A stretch of 64,000 nt of DNA from Bog-473 sp963828505 (GCA_963828505.1 CAWHFM010000007.1:186001-250000); one strand, 5' to 3'; shown: positions 35,999 to 45,933, counted from the first letter of the stretch. The notes: generated by a model not told the origin, from the letters alone. A program made the numbers and translations.

Positions 35999-36736
35999 TC
36001 AGGCCGCACCAGCCGGCCGGGCCACCGGACACACCGCCGGCGCGACCGGCCACACGTAGTCGCGCGGGTCGATGGGGATCAGGCCCTGTCCCCTCCTCCA
36101 GACGTCGTAGCCACGGGCCCATTGCCGGTGCCAGTGCACCTGCGAGGCATGCAGCTCGATGGGCGCGCCGAGACCGAGTGTCCAGTAGCGGGTGGCCATG
36201 GCGAAGACGACCCGCAGCGATGCGATGGCATCCGCCGAGGCGTCGTGCGCGTTTCCGATCTCCACGCCGTAGTGGTCGCAGAGAGCACCGAGGTTCCGCC
36301 TCCCGGGACGCCAACGGTCGTAGTGCCGATCGATGACGACGGCGTCGAGCACGGGTCCGCACCAACCCCGGTCCGCCAGTCCGAAGCCGAACCACAACTT
36401 CGACTGGGTGTCGAGGATGGTCAGGTCGTAGTCGAGCTTCATCCCCACCAGGGGGACCCCGCGCCGGCTCGCCGAGACGACGGCGTCGAAGACCAGCCCG
36501 ATGGCCTCGTCCATGGGCATTCCCTCCGAGCGGGCTCGCTCCGTCGAGATGCCGTGTACCGCCGTCGCACCTTCCGGGATGTCGCGGCCCGGGTCCACGA
36601 GTCCCGACCAGCTGGTGTCGACCAACCCGTCGCACGCGTGCACGAGAGCGTACGACACCGGCACGTCGTTGAAGCGGTCCACTCCCGTCGTCTCGAAGTC
36701 GAAACCCAGCATCTCGCCGGCGACCCAAGCACTCAT
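35999..36736 (-). CDS. DnaQ-like 3'-5' exonuclease (DEDD superfamily)
   Basis: About 245 residues from ATG 36736 (ATG 36748 is also possible). Motif I is LGFDFETTGVDRF, motif II the Asp in LDYDLTILD, and motif III the HDASADA segment, giving the D-E-D-D-h set of a DEDDh exonuclease. It resembles the stand-alone actinobacterial proteins annotated as exonuclease domain-containing, which share the epsilon fold but sit outside DNA polymerase III operons. Role in repair or RNA trimming is not determined. Confidence 0.83.
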   Translation of the reverse strand: MSAWVAGEMLGFDFETTGVDRFNDVPVSYALVHACDGLVDTSWSGLVDPGRDIPEGATAVHGISTERARSEGMPMDEAIGLVFDAVVSASRRGVPLVGMKLDYDLTILDTQSKLWFGFGLADRGWCGPVLDAVVIDRHYDRWRPGRRNLGALCDHYGVEIGNAHDASADAIASLRVVFAMATRYWTLGLGAPIELHASQVHWHRQWARGYDVWRRGQGLIPIDPRDYVWPVAPAVCPVARPAGAA

Positions 36737-36835
36737 CGCGAGGAGCATGACAGGGGGGTGTCTCACCCCCGCGGACCCTCGAAGTCCTCGCCGGCCGGGC
36801 CGGAGCGCCGCCACGCCGCTACCGTCCCTTTCTCA

Positions 36836-39607
36836 ATGGGCCGTTCGCGTTTCGCCGGTGCTCCCGGCTCCATGTCGGCAGCGGTGCTCGCGCTCTATGC
36901 CACGGCGGCGGTCGTGGCGGTCGTGGCGGTCCCGGCTCCGCCGGCGCTGGCTGCAGGAAACCGGCCGCCCGTCTCCGCCGTCACCGATCCGGCGGCGCTC
37001 GTCCACCCGCTGGACGGCACCGGCACCGGTCCGGTCACGCCGGGAACGGTCGGCGAGTTCCCCGGGGCGGACCTCCCATTCGGGATGATCCAGTGGAGCC
37101 CCGACACCAGCCCGAACGCCGTGCAGTCCGGAGGCGGCTACGCCTACGGCGACAGCAGGATCAACGGCTTCAGCCTGACGCATCTCAGCGGCACGGGCTG
37201 CCCCTCCTTCCAGGACGTGCCCGTGCTGCCGACGGTGGGTGCCCTCGGCGCGGATCCCGAGGCCGTGACCGATGCGTTCTCGCACCGCCACGAAGAGGCC
37301 TCGCCGGGCCGGTACCAGGTGTCCCTCGACCCGGGCCCGGTCTCCGCCGCGCTCTCGGTCACGACCCGCACCGGCATCGCCCGCTTCGCGTTCCCGGCCG
37401 GGGTCCCGGCCAACGTGCTCTTCAAGGTCGCGGGCAGCGTCAATCCGGTCACCGCCGCCGCGGTGCACGTGGTCGGCCGCGACGAGGTCGCCGGGCAGGT
37501 CACGAGCGGACAGTTCTGCGGCACCGGGACGAACTACACGCTGCACTTCGTGGCGGTCTTCGACCGACCCTTCTCCTCGGCGGGCACCTGGATGAGCGCG
37601 GGCGTGTCGCCGGGGTCGTCCAGCTGCTCGGGACCGACCTGCGGCGCGTTCGTGACGTTCGACCCGTCGGCTGGGCGCGACGTGCTCATGAAGGTCGGTA
37701 TCTCGTTCGTCAGCACGGCCGATGCCAGGGAGAACCTGCGGGCCGAGAACCCGGGCTGGTCGCTCTCGAAGGTGAGCACCCGTGCCCGCGACAGGTGGAA
37801 CGCGCTGCTCGGCCGCATCTCGGTGTCCGGTGGCACGCCGGCCGAACAGCACACCTTCTACACCGCCCTCTACCACTCCCTCCTGTTCCCGAACGTCGTG
37901 TCCGACTCGGACGGGGACTACCCGGGCAGCGACGGGAAGGTCCATGTGGCCCGCGGCCGCGACGAGTACGCCGACTTCTCGGAGTGGGACGTCTACCGGA
38001 GCGAGATCCAGCTCGAGTCTCTCCTCGCGCCCCGTCAGGTCGGGGACATGATCCAGTCGCTCGTCGAGGACGCCGAGCAAGGCGGGTGGTTGCCCAAGTG
38101 GGCCATCGTGGGCGGGGACGAAGGGCAGATGAACGGTGACTCGGCGGACCCGATCATCGCCGACGCCTACGCCATGGGGGCGCGGCACTTCGACATGGGC
38201 GCGGCGCTCCATTTCATGGTCAAAGGCGCGTTGCAGAACGAGACGGGCCACGGCCTTCAGATCGAGCGGCAGTACCTGGACCAGTACCTGTCCCAGCACT
38301 ACGTCAACGCGGCGTCGCTGGACCTGACGTCAATCGACTACTCCATCGGTGGTTCCGTCACGCTCGAGTACGCCATCGACGACTTCGCCATCGCGCAGGT
38401 AGCCGAGGCGGAGCACGACGCTCCCCTGGCGGCGGCCATGATGCGGCGCGCCTCCAACTGGGAGTACGAGTTCAACCCCGGGACCGGGTCGGTCGAGGCC
38501 CGCGGGCCGGACGGGAGCTTCCCCCCGGGAGCGGCGTTCGAGCCGTCGCAACTCGAGGCCGGCGGCCAGACCGGATTCGAGGAGGGCAACGCGGTGCAGT
38601 ACACCTGGTCGGTGCCCCAGGACCTCGGCGCTCTGGCGTCCCTGATGGGCGGAGACGCCTCCGCCGCGAGCAAGCTCGGCGTGTTCTTCACGTCGTTGAA
38701 CGCGACCCGGGACCAGCCCTACGACTGGTCCGGCAACGAGCCGGGCGAATGGGCCCCGTGGGAGTTCGACTGGTTCGGTGCGCCCGAAGAGACGCAGCGC
38801 GTCGTGCGCGCCATCGTCGACGACGAGTACCACGACACGCCGGTCGACGAGCCGGGCAACGACGACCTGGGCGCCATCTCGTCGTGGTACGTCTGGGCCG
38901 CGGTCGGGCTCTTCCCCGTGACGCCGGGCACCGCTGACCTCGCCCTGGCCAGTCCGCTGTTCCCCGCCGTGACCATCACGCTCCCCGACGGCCGCCACCT
39001 GGTGGAGCACGCCCCGGCGGCCATGGCCTCGCGGCCCTATGTGCACGCCCTCACGGTGTCGGGCCTGCCACCGTCCCCGGTCGCCGCCGGCGCGTGCGGT
39101 CCGTTGCCCGATTCGGGCGCGCCGGCCGGCACGTGGAGCCGGCCGTGGCTCCCGGCGTCCGTCCTGAAGGACGGCGCGACGCTGACCTACTCCCTCTCGG
39201 GCACGCCCGACCCGGCCTGGGGGTCCTCACCGGCCTCGAGCCCGCCGTCGTACGGGTCGGGCTCGGCGCCTGCCGTCGGTTTCTCGGTGCCGAGCGGTGC
39301 GATCACCCTCACCGAGGGGCAGCCGGCGACGATCCACCTGGGCGCGGCGTCCGCGGCGGCCGGCGCCATGAGCGTCGACTGGAGTCTGGCCGCGCTGCCC
39401 GGCGGGGTGAGCGTCTCCCCCTCGTCGGGCGTGCTGCTGGTGGCGGGCACGGCGGCGGGCGGCACCTGTGGGACGCCGCGGGACGCGACGGCAGCGCTGT
39501 CGCTCACCGCCACCTCGCCCGGCACGGTCCCGGTGCGATTCGAGCTCCGGACCCCGGGCGGGACGGAGCTTCCCCCGGTCGTCCTCGACGTGACCACAGA
39601 GCCCTGA
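36836..39607 (+). CDS. Secreted GH92 alpha-mannosidase-like glycoside hydrolase
   Basis: ATG 36836 gives 923 residues with a signal/anchor (AAVLALYATAAVVAVVAVPA). The GH92 pattern is clear: DLPFGMIQWSPDT near the N-terminus, FYTALYHSLLFPNVV, GGDEGQMNGDSADPIIADAY, and the catalytic GNDDLGAISSWYVWAA. The family contains calcium-dependent exo-alpha-mannosidases acting on N-glycans and yeast mannan. A Pro/Ser-rich C-terminal domain of about 130 residues (TLTEGQPATIHLGA) probably folds as an Ig-like unit. It suggests that mannosylated polymers are used outside the cell. It is divergent from the exonuclease gene. Confidence 0.9.
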   Translation: MGRSRFAGAPGSMSAAVLALYATAAVVAVVAVPAPPALAAGNRPPVSAVTDPAALVHPLDGTGTGPVTPGTVGEFPGADLPFGMIQWSPDTSPNAVQSGGGYAYGDSRINGFSLTHLSGTGCPSFQDVPVLPTVGALGADPEAVTDAFSHRHEEASPGRYQVSLDPGPVSAALSVTTRTGIARFAFPAGVPANVLFKVAGSVNPVTAAAVHVVGRDEVAGQVTSGQFCGTGTNYTLHFVAVFDRPFSSAGTWMSAGVSPGSSSCSGPTCGAFVTFDPSAGRDVLMKVGISFVSTADARENLRAENPGWSLSKVSTRARDRWNALLGRISVSGGTPAEQHTFYTALYHSLLFPNVVSDSDGDYPGSDGKVHVARGRDEYADFSEWDVYRSEIQLESLLAPRQVGDMIQSLVEDAEQGGWLPKWAIVGGDEGQMNGDSADPIIADAYAMGARHFDMGAALHFMVKGALQNETGHGLQIERQYLDQYLSQHYVNAASLDLTSIDYSIGGSVTLEYAIDDFAIAQVAEAEHDAPLAAAMMRRASNWEYEFNPGTGSVEARGPDGSFPPGAAFEPSQLEAGGQTGFEEGNAVQYTWSVPQDLGALASLMGGDASAASKLGVFFTSLNATRDQPYDWSGNEPGEWAPWEFDWFGAPEETQRVVRAIVDDEYHDTPVDEPGNDDLGAISSWYVWAAVGLFPVTPGTADLALASPLFPAVTITLPDGRHLVEHAPAAMASRPYVHALTVSGLPPSPVAAGACGPLPDSGAPAGTWSRPWLPASVLKDGATLTYSLSGTPDPAWGSSPASSPPSYGSGSAPAVGFSVPSGAITLTEGQPATIHLGAASAAAGAMSVDWSLAALPGGVSVSPSSGVLLVAGTAAGGTCGTPRDATAALSLTATSPGTVPVRFELRTPGGTELPPVVLDVTTEP

Positions 39608-39754
39608 TCAACACGATCCGGACCTGGGTCAGCTCCCACGGCAGCGCGGCCGGTCCCGCCTGCTACCTTCCCGCGGAGAGTGGCGTGCCCGCGCGCCGGG
39701 CGTCCCGGGTCGACTGTTCCGGCGTTCGCGGGTCGTGAGGCAAAGGGAGGCGCC

Positions 39755-40831
39755 GTGGCAGACATGAAGGCCTTGCAGGTGAGCCGGCACGGCCAACCCG
39801 GCGAGGTCCTGGAGGTCCGCACCGTCGAGCGGCCCGAGCCCGGCCCGGGCGAGGTGCGGGTGAAGGTGGGCGCGGCCTCGCTGAACTTCAACGACATCGA
39901 CCGGTGCCGCGGCAACCTGGTCTCGGTGCCGACGCCTCCCCCCTTCACGCTCGGCATGGACGTGTGCGGCGTCGTGGACGCCGTCGGAGCGGGGCTGGAG
40001 CACTGGTCGGGCAAACGTGTGGTCGCCATCACCAAGAACGCGCTCGGAGGCATCGCCGAGTACGCGATCGCCCCGGCCATCTCGGTCTTCGACGCGCCGG
40101 AGACGTTCGACGACGCCGAAGCGGCCGCGTTCGTTCTGACGTTCCAGGCTTCCCACCTCGCGCTCTTCCGGCGGGGCCGGCTCCAGGCGGGCGAGACCTT
40201 GGTGGTGCACTCCGGCGCGAGCGGGCTCGGCACGGCCGGCATCCAGTTGGGCCAGGCCGCTGGGGCCAGGGTCATCGCCGTGGCCGGTGGGCCCGAAAAG
40301 ACGGCCCTGTGCGCCTCGCTGGGCGCCGACCTCGTCGTCGACCACACCGCCGAGGACTTCGTCGAGGCGGTCCTCGTCGCCACCGGCGATGCGGGGGCGG
40401 ACGTCGTCTACGACCTGACCGGCGGCGACTTCGTCGAGCGGTCCTGGCGCTGTACCGCACACGGCGGCCGCTACCTGGCGGTCGGCTTCGCCGACGACGA
40501 CGCCAACGGCATGACCGGACGGCCCCTGCGCATGGCCTGCATCGGGAACATCGACATCGTGGCGGTGATGCTGGCCTGGGCGGACTCGGTCGATCCGGGT
40601 ATGCGCCGGTTCGGCTTCAACCCGTTCGGGCGCGAGGTCGCCGACGAGATCCACTCGGACCTCCTCCGCCTCGCCGCCGCCGGGGCGATCCGGCCCGTCG
40701 TCGGCCGGCGGGTCCCGATGGCGGAGGCGGGAGGGGCGCTCGACGAGCACGAGGCGCGACGGTCCTTCGGGCGTACGGTCGTGGAGATCGGCTCCGGCTC
40801 CGGCGTGGCCGCGGCGGGCGCAACGACGTGA
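39755..40831 (+). CDS. Zinc-independent MDR oxidoreductase (quinone-reductase-like)
   Basis: GTG 39755 has GGGAGG four bases before it; ATG 39764 in the same frame is an alternative. About 358 residues. It has no catalytic zinc ligands; the segment is SLNFNDIDRCRGN and the cofactor loop HSGASGLGTAGIQL, as in NADPH:quinone oxidoreductase and enoyl reductase relatives. It ends in a GTGA overlap with a sulfotransferase, echoing the oxidoreductase-sulfotransferase arrangement at 3910-6944. Likely reduces or oxidises a lipid-like substrate that is then sulfated; this link is an inference. Confidence 0.84.
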   Translation: MADMKALQVSRHGQPGEVLEVRTVERPEPGPGEVRVKVGAASLNFNDIDRCRGNLVSVPTPPPFTLGMDVCGVVDAVGAGLEHWSGKRVVAITKNALGGIAEYAIAPAISVFDAPETFDDAEAAAFVLTFQASHLALFRRGRLQAGETLVVHSGASGLGTAGIQLGQAAGARVIAVAGGPEKTALCASLGADLVVDHTAEDFVEAVLVATGDAGADVVYDLTGGDFVERSWRCTAHGGRYLAVGFADDDANGMTGRPLRMACIGNIDIVAVMLAWADSVDPGMRRFGFNPFGREVADEIHSDLLRLAAAGAIRPVVGRRVPMAEAGGALDEHEARRSFGRTVVEIGSGSGVAAAGATT

Positions 40832-42159
40832 GCCAGGCGGAGTACACGTGGCGCGACTCGGAGTTGCGGAGCCGGCCTCTCCTGGCCCTCAACTGGGTGG
40901 GAGAGCGCCTGCAGCTCGCCGGCCTCCATGTTCCACCACTCGACGCCGCCTCCATCACGAAGGCCGCGACGAAGACGGCGGGGTCGGACGACTTCGGGAG
41001 CGACTCGTTCCGCGAGCCGCTCCAGGTGTTCGTGCGGTCGTGCGAGGACGAGGCCGAGTTGACCACCTTCGGGCGCATCCTCGTCTCGAAGATGCTCTCG
41101 GGCGCCCTGGCCAACCGCATCGCGCTCCAACGCTGGTCGGTCGAGCACCCCGAGGTGCGCCACGAGCGCATTGAGAGCCCCTGGGTCATCGTCGGGCTGC
41201 CGCGTACCGGAACGAGCCTCCTCTCCATGCTGCTCGGGCTCGACCCGACGGCGCGGCCCCTGCTCCAGTGGGAGGCGGCCCACCCGGTTCCTCCGCCGAC
41301 TCTCGACGAGGCGGGTGGAGATCCCCGCATCGCCCGAACCGCCAAGGACCTCGAGGGCCTGATGAAACTGAACCCTCCCCTCCGGGCCATGCACCCCTTC
41401 GGCGCCACGTTGGCGGAGGAGTGCGTGTCGCTCTTCATGTACGACGTCCGCACGCTCGCGCTCGAGACCCAGGCGCACGTCCCGACCTACGCGCGCTGGC
41501 TCGAGCAGTGCGACATGTCACCGGCTTACGCCCAGCACCAGCTCGCCCTCCAGACCCTCCAATCGCGCCTGCCCACCGAGCGGTGGGTGCTCAAGACTCC
41601 GAACCACCTCTGGCACCTCGGCGCCCTGCTCGCCACCTACCCCGACGCCCGGATCATCTGGACCCACCGGGACCCTGGTCCGGTCGTCACCTCGCTGGCG
41701 AGTCTGGCCAACGCGAGCCAACGTCCCCTGACCAGCCGTCACGACCCGCGGCCCGCGGCCGAAGAGTGGAAGCGTAAGTGTGCGTTCGCTCTCAACTCTG
41801 CGATGTCCTTCGACGACCGGCACCCCGACGGGTGGTGCCGGCATCTCCACTACGGCGCGCTGGTGGCCGATCCGGTCGAGTCCGTTCGCGCTCTGTACGC
41901 GCACTTCGGGGAGGAGGTGACGCCGCTGCACGCCCGGCGCATGTACGCCTTTCTCGACCACCGGCCGCAGGACGCCTTCGGGCGCCATCGCTACGACCCG
42001 GCCGACTTCGGCTGGACGTACCCCGGCCTGGCCACCGAATTCGGCGACTACATCGAGCGCTACCGGATTGAGGCCGACGACGTCGGCCAGGCTCCGCACG
42101 CCGGCCCGGCGCGCCCGGCCGGAGCCGGCGGGACGGGCCTCCCGAACGCCCGCGCGTAA
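40828..42159 (+). CDS. Sulfotransferase family protein
   Basis: GTG 40828 overlaps the oxidoreductase stop (GTGA) and gives 443 residues. The PAPS loop VGLPRTGTSLL is at about 122-132; the 3'-phosphate segment is WVLKTPNHLWHLGALL with WTHRDPGPVVTS. It has the same architecture as the protein at 5691 but is clearly divergent from it. The C-terminal 20 residues are Ala/Gly/Pro-rich and probably disordered. It ends about 40 bases before a KstR-like palindrome. Acceptor substrate unknown. Confidence 0.86.
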   Translation: MSQAEYTWRDSELRSRPLLALNWVGERLQLAGLHVPPLDAASITKAATKTAGSDDFGSDSFREPLQVFVRSCEDEAELTTFGRILVSKMLSGALANRIALQRWSVEHPEVRHERIESPWVIVGLPRTGTSLLSMLLGLDPTARPLLQWEAAHPVPPPTLDEAGGDPRIARTAKDLEGLMKLNPPLRAMHPFGATLAEECVSLFMYDVRTLALETQAHVPTYARWLEQCDMSPAYAQHQLALQTLQSRLPTERWVLKTPNHLWHLGALLATYPDARIIWTHRDPGPVVTSLASLANASQRPLTSRHDPRPAAEEWKRKCAFALNSAMSFDDRHPDGWCRHLHYGALVADPVESVRALYAHFGEEVTPLHARRMYAFLDHRPQDAFGRHRYDPADFGWTYPGLATEFGDYIERYRIEADDVGQAPHAGPARPAGAGGTGLPNARA

Positions 42160-42199
42160 GGAAACCGGCCGGCATGGTTGCTAGTGTGCCAATCCGAAC

Positions 42200-42213
42200 G
42201 AGAACATGTTCTA
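42200..42213. promoter_or_regulatory. KstR-like operator before the Liv-type ABC operon
   Basis: GAGAACATGTTCTA fits the published KstR motif TnnAACnnGTTnnA at all but the first base and contains the perfect 12-bp palindrome AGAACATGTTCT (42201-42212). It lies 63 bases before the ATG of the binding-protein gene. KstR is the TetR-type repressor of cholesterol catabolism; other TetR proteins use similar sites. Confidence 0.5.
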
Positions 42214-42275
42214 GGGTTCTCAGCAGTCTCCCAGCGCGAGGCGACAGGTCCGGCGCGGCAGACAGGGGGTGGGTG

Positions 42276-43661
42276 ATGAAGAAGATCACGGTGGGGCGGG
42301 CGGTGTGGTCGGCGCTTCTGTTGACGGCACTGACCGCGACCGGAGTGGTGATTTCGCCCGCGGTAACCGACGCGTCCTCCATCCCCACGACGAAGTTCGG
42401 CACCCTCCCCACGCCGTGCGGCAAGGGCCACGCCACCGGCGCGACCAATCTGGGGGTGACCAACGGCACGATAAACATCGCCTACGGCGACGACCGGGGC
42501 TTTGCGGGCCTCCCCGGTCTCGACCAGGAGATGGGCGACGCCGTCAAGGACATGATCGCCTGGTGCGACGCCCAGGGGGGCATCAACGGGCGCAAGATCG
42601 TCGGTGACTACTACGACGCCGCCGTCACCAACGTCGGCTCCGCGGTGACCGCGGCCTGCAAGAAGGACTTCATGCTCGTCGGCGAGGGCTTCGCGCTTGA
42701 CGGGGTCGCCGAGGGAACCCGCCTGGGCTGCAACCTGGCCGCCGTTCCCGGCTTCACCGTCGCTTCCGTCGTCGCCAACGCCTACGAGATGTACCAGGCC
42801 ACGCCCAACCCGGCCGACTACAGCCCGGTGTCGAGCGCCTACCAGATTCAGAAGCTCTTCGGAAAGGCGAAGACCCAGAAGGCGGGAGAGTACAACTCGA
42901 CCCTGTCCACCCAGGAGCAGTCGATGGCCAAGGCCGTTCAGGCCTACACCAAAGCGGGCTGGAAGTTCCCGAACTGCTCCGTCACGATCAACTACAACGG
43001 CGAAGCCAACTACACGCCGTTCGTGCAGAAGCTCCAGAGTTGCGGCGCGCAGATCATCTACAACGACTCGACACCGGGGCCGACGCTCTACGGGGCCCTG
43101 CAGGCGGAGAACCAGATCGGCTACAACCCCATCTGGGTGGAGGACTCCGGCGCCTACACCCAGGCCTTCGCCCAGTGGAACACCGCCGGGCTCGGCAACA
43201 ACGTCTACGTCCGCATAGCCTACGAGCCGCTCGAGGCGGCCAAGGTGGTGCCCGCCGTCGCGCAGTACCTCGCCATCGTGAAGAAGTACGGCGGGCTCAC
43301 CTCGCAGCTGGGAGAGCAGTCGACGTCCTCCTTCCTCCTCTGGGCGACCGCGGCCAAGGCGTGCGGCTCGACCCTCACCCGCCAATGCATGATCAACAAG
43401 CTCTCCAAGGTCACATCGTGGACCGGCGGGGGGCTCAACGCCTCGGGCAATCCGTCCAAGAACCTCCCGCCTTCGTGCGGGCTCTTGATGAAGCTCGACA
43501 ACACGAAGTGGGTGCAGGCGTACCCGAAGAAGCTCGGGACCTTCGACTGCTCGCCGAAGTACATCGTGGCGAACTCGGGCTCGGTGATCGGCACCACGCT
43601 CAACGCCCAGCGCTACGCCACCCAGTACGCGACGTCCTCGGTCATCAAGCCACAGGGGTGA
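42276..43661 (+). CDS. ABC-transporter substrate-binding protein (Liv/urea-type)
   Basis: ATG 42276 (a GTG codon directly before it is in frame) with a G-rich ribosome site; 461 residues. The signal peptide is VWSALLLTALTATGVVISPA. The mature protein is a type 1 periplasmic-binding fold (INIAYGDDRGFAGLPGLDQE, MIAWCDAQGGINGRKIVGDY) with several Cys pairs. First gene of a four-gene transport operon, presumably the solute receptor. The actinobacterial versions near lipid-catabolic genes often take up organic acids rather than amino acids. It has no lipobox. Confidence 0.86.
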   Translation: MKKITVGRAVWSALLLTALTATGVVISPAVTDASSIPTTKFGTLPTPCGKGHATGATNLGVTNGTINIAYGDDRGFAGLPGLDQEMGDAVKDMIAWCDAQGGINGRKIVGDYYDAAVTNVGSAVTAACKKDFMLVGEGFALDGVAEGTRLGCNLAAVPGFTVASVVANAYEMYQATPNPADYSPVSSAYQIQKLFGKAKTQKAGEYNSTLSTQEQSMAKAVQAYTKAGWKFPNCSVTINYNGEANYTPFVQKLQSCGAQIIYNDSTPGPTLYGALQAENQIGYNPIWVEDSGAYTQAFAQWNTAGLGNNVYVRIAYEPLEAAKVVPAVAQYLAIVKKYGGLTSQLGEQSTSSFLLWATAAKACGSTLTRQCMINKLSKVTSWTGGGLNASGNPSKNLPPSCGLLMKLDNTKWVQAYPKKLGTFDCSPKYIVANSGSVIGTTLNAQRYATQYATSSVIKPQG

Positions 43662-43716
43662 TGACGCGACACGCCCGCTCGAGCGTCGCCTGAGCTGAAC
43701 GGGCGAGCGGCGGTCC

Positions 43717-45933
43717 ATGCACCTGTTCCTCGAGTACACGATCCTGGGTCTGGTCACCGGGGCGGTCTACGGCATTGCGGCCTCGGGACTCGTCCTCACC
43801 TACACCACTTCGGGCATCTTCAACTTCGCTCAGGGTGCGATGGCCATGCTGGCCGCTTTCACCTACTGGCAGCTCCGCTACGGGTGGAACTGGCCGGCCC
43901 CGCTGGCCCTCTTCGCCGTGATCGTGGTGCTGGCGCCGCTGTTGGGGGTGGTCCTCTACGCCGGCATCATGCGCGGGCTGCGGGAGACGGCCGAGGTGAC
44001 GAAGATCGTGGTCACCATCGGGATCATGCTCGGGCTGATCGCCCTGGCCCAGTGGATCTGGAACCCCGGCGTGCCGCGGACCGACGACCTCTTCTTCGGC
44101 GATGCGGCGAAGTTCCAGGTCTTCGGCGTCTACGTGACCGATCACGAGGCCATCGCCCTCGGCTGCGGTGTGCTCATCGCCGTCGGCATCCGCCTGCTCT
44201 TCTCGAGCACGCGGACCGGCGTGGCCATGCGGGCGGTCGTCGACAGCCCCGAGCTGCTCCAGCTCAACGGCGGACGGCCCGAAAGGCTGGCCGCGTTCTC
44301 CTGGGCGCTGGGCGGCGCGCTGGCTGCCCTGGCCGGCATCCTCATCACCCCCATCAGCGGAGGCACGCTCGACGTGCACGTGCTCACGCTGCTGGTGCTC
44401 GACTCCATCGCCGCCGCCATGTTCGGGCGGCTGCGGAGCATCTGGAGGACGTTCGCGGGCGCGCTCGCGCTGGGGCTGGCGGGGACCTACGTGCTCGGTT
44501 ACTTCCCCGAGACGTGGTCGTGGGCGTCGAACTTCCGCATCGCCCTGCCGATGATCGTCCTCTTCGTCGTCCTCCTCGTGCTACCTCAGGAGCGGCTGCG
44601 CGGCGCCACCCTGTTGCGCACGAGGGAGCGCTTCACCGTTCCCACCATGCGCTCGGCCATCACCTGGGGCGCCATCCTGCTCGTGGTCGTCCTGGCGCTG
44701 GAGCAGATCATGAACACGAGCGACATGGGGGTGCTCACCATCGGCATCACCTTGGCCATCATCGCCCTGTCGCTCACCCTGCTCACCGGGTACGCCGGCG
44801 AGATAAACCTGGCCCCGGTGTCCTTCGGGGCGATCGCCACCATCATCGTCTTCCACCTGGGGCTCTCGGGCACGGGTACGGCCCAGCGCATCACGGTGTG
44901 GGGCATCTTGCTCGGGGTCGTGGTCACCGCACTCGTGGGCGGGCTCATCGCGCTGCCGGCGCTCCGTCTCCGAGGTCTCTACCTGGCGCTGGCCACCCTC
45001 GCCTTCGGCGTATTCGTGTCGGACATGATCATCGCCGACATCCTCCCGCACGTGCTGCCCATCTTCCACGTGCACTTCTCGATCTTCCCCAACGGCACCC
45101 TGCAGATCCCCGCGCCCAAGATCGGTCCCATCGACCTGACCTCGCCCAAGACCTTCCTCACCGCGTCGACGTGCATCTTCGTGCTCGTGGGCATCGGGCT
45201 CATCGCCCTGCGACGCAGCAGCTACGGGCGCCGCCTCACCGCCATGAAGGACAGCCCCGCGGCAGCGGCCACCCTCGGGCAGAACCTGGTCAAGCTGAAG
45301 CTGTCCGTGTTCATGCTCTCGGCGGCCATCGCGGGCCTCGGCGGCATTCTGCTCTCGGCCGCCTCGGTCAGCGTGAGCGACACGACGTACATCATCTTCG
45401 TCAGCCTGGCGCTCGTCATGCTGACGGTCGTCGGGGGGATCGGCAACGTCGCCGGCGCGCTCATGGGCGGGATCCTGGCCGGCACCGCGTTCACCGCCCT
45501 CACGTCGACGTTCCAGAACCTCAGCACGGACCACGGCGGCGGTGGCTTCTGGAGCATCATGGCCAACCTCTCGCTCGTGGCCCCGGCGTTGGTCGGGGTG
45601 AGCCTCGGCCGCAGCCCCAGCGGGGCCGTGCCCGACATCGTGGCGTCCTACCGCCCCCTCTGGCGGGTGAAGGGTTTGCTGGCGCTCGGCATCATGGCGG
45701 AGGTGGTGGCCTACCTCCTCGTGCTCACCCATGTGATGGGCGGCTGGTGGCTGGTGCTGGCCACCGGCGTCATCGCCCTGGCGCTGCCCGCCATCGGCCG
45801 CGCCGTGCGGCCCGAAGCCTTCCGTGCGTCCACGCGCGCCGACCTGCCGGCGAGCGAACGCGCCCCGGCGACGGTGGTCTTGCCGATCGACGGCCTCACC
45901 GCGGTGGAGGGAGTCGCCGATGCCCGCCCTTGA
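43717..45933 (+). CDS. Fused LivH-LivM ABC permease
   Basis: A 738-residue membrane protein joining the two permeases that are separate in E. coli. Residues about 1-290 are LivH-like (GLVTGAVYGIAASGLVLTYT, GIFNFAQGAMAMLAA). Residues about 315-690 are LivM-like (GYAGEINLAPVSFGAIATI, LRLRGLYLALATLAFGVFV, and the EAA-type loop near GRRLTAMKDSPAAAA). A C-terminal extension carries two more helices and a polar tail. Its end overlaps the ATPase start by 14 bases. Confidence 0.9.
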   Translation: MHLFLEYTILGLVTGAVYGIAASGLVLTYTTSGIFNFAQGAMAMLAAFTYWQLRYGWNWPAPLALFAVIVVLAPLLGVVLYAGIMRGLRETAEVTKIVVTIGIMLGLIALAQWIWNPGVPRTDDLFFGDAAKFQVFGVYVTDHEAIALGCGVLIAVGIRLLFSSTRTGVAMRAVVDSPELLQLNGGRPERLAAFSWALGGALAALAGILITPISGGTLDVHVLTLLVLDSIAAAMFGRLRSIWRTFAGALALGLAGTYVLGYFPETWSWASNFRIALPMIVLFVVLLVLPQERLRGATLLRTRERFTVPTMRSAITWGAILLVVVLALEQIMNTSDMGVLTIGITLAIIALSLTLLTGYAGEINLAPVSFGAIATIIVFHLGLSGTGTAQRITVWGILLGVVVTALVGGLIALPALRLRGLYLALATLAFGVFVSDMIIADILPHVLPIFHVHFSIFPNGTLQIPAPKIGPIDLTSPKTFLTASTCIFVLVGIGLIALRRSSYGRRLTAMKDSPAAAATLGQNLVKLKLSVFMLSAAIAGLGGILLSAASVSVSDTTYIIFVSLALVMLTVVGGIGNVAGALMGGILAGTAFTALTSTFQNLSTDHGGGGFWSIMANLSLVAPALVGVSLGRSPSGAVPDIVASYRPLWRVKGLLALGIMAEVVAYLLVLTHVMGGWWLVLATGVIALALPAIGRAVRPEAFRASTRADLPASERAPATVVLPIDGLTAVEGVADARP

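Noticed and set aside
36833..38299. 488-codon minus-strand frame
   Set aside because: Antisense of the GH92 gene, Arg/His/Gly-rich, no domain.
42060..43757. 565-codon minus-strand frame
   Set aside because: Antisense of the Liv binding-protein gene; composition typical of GC-rich shadows.
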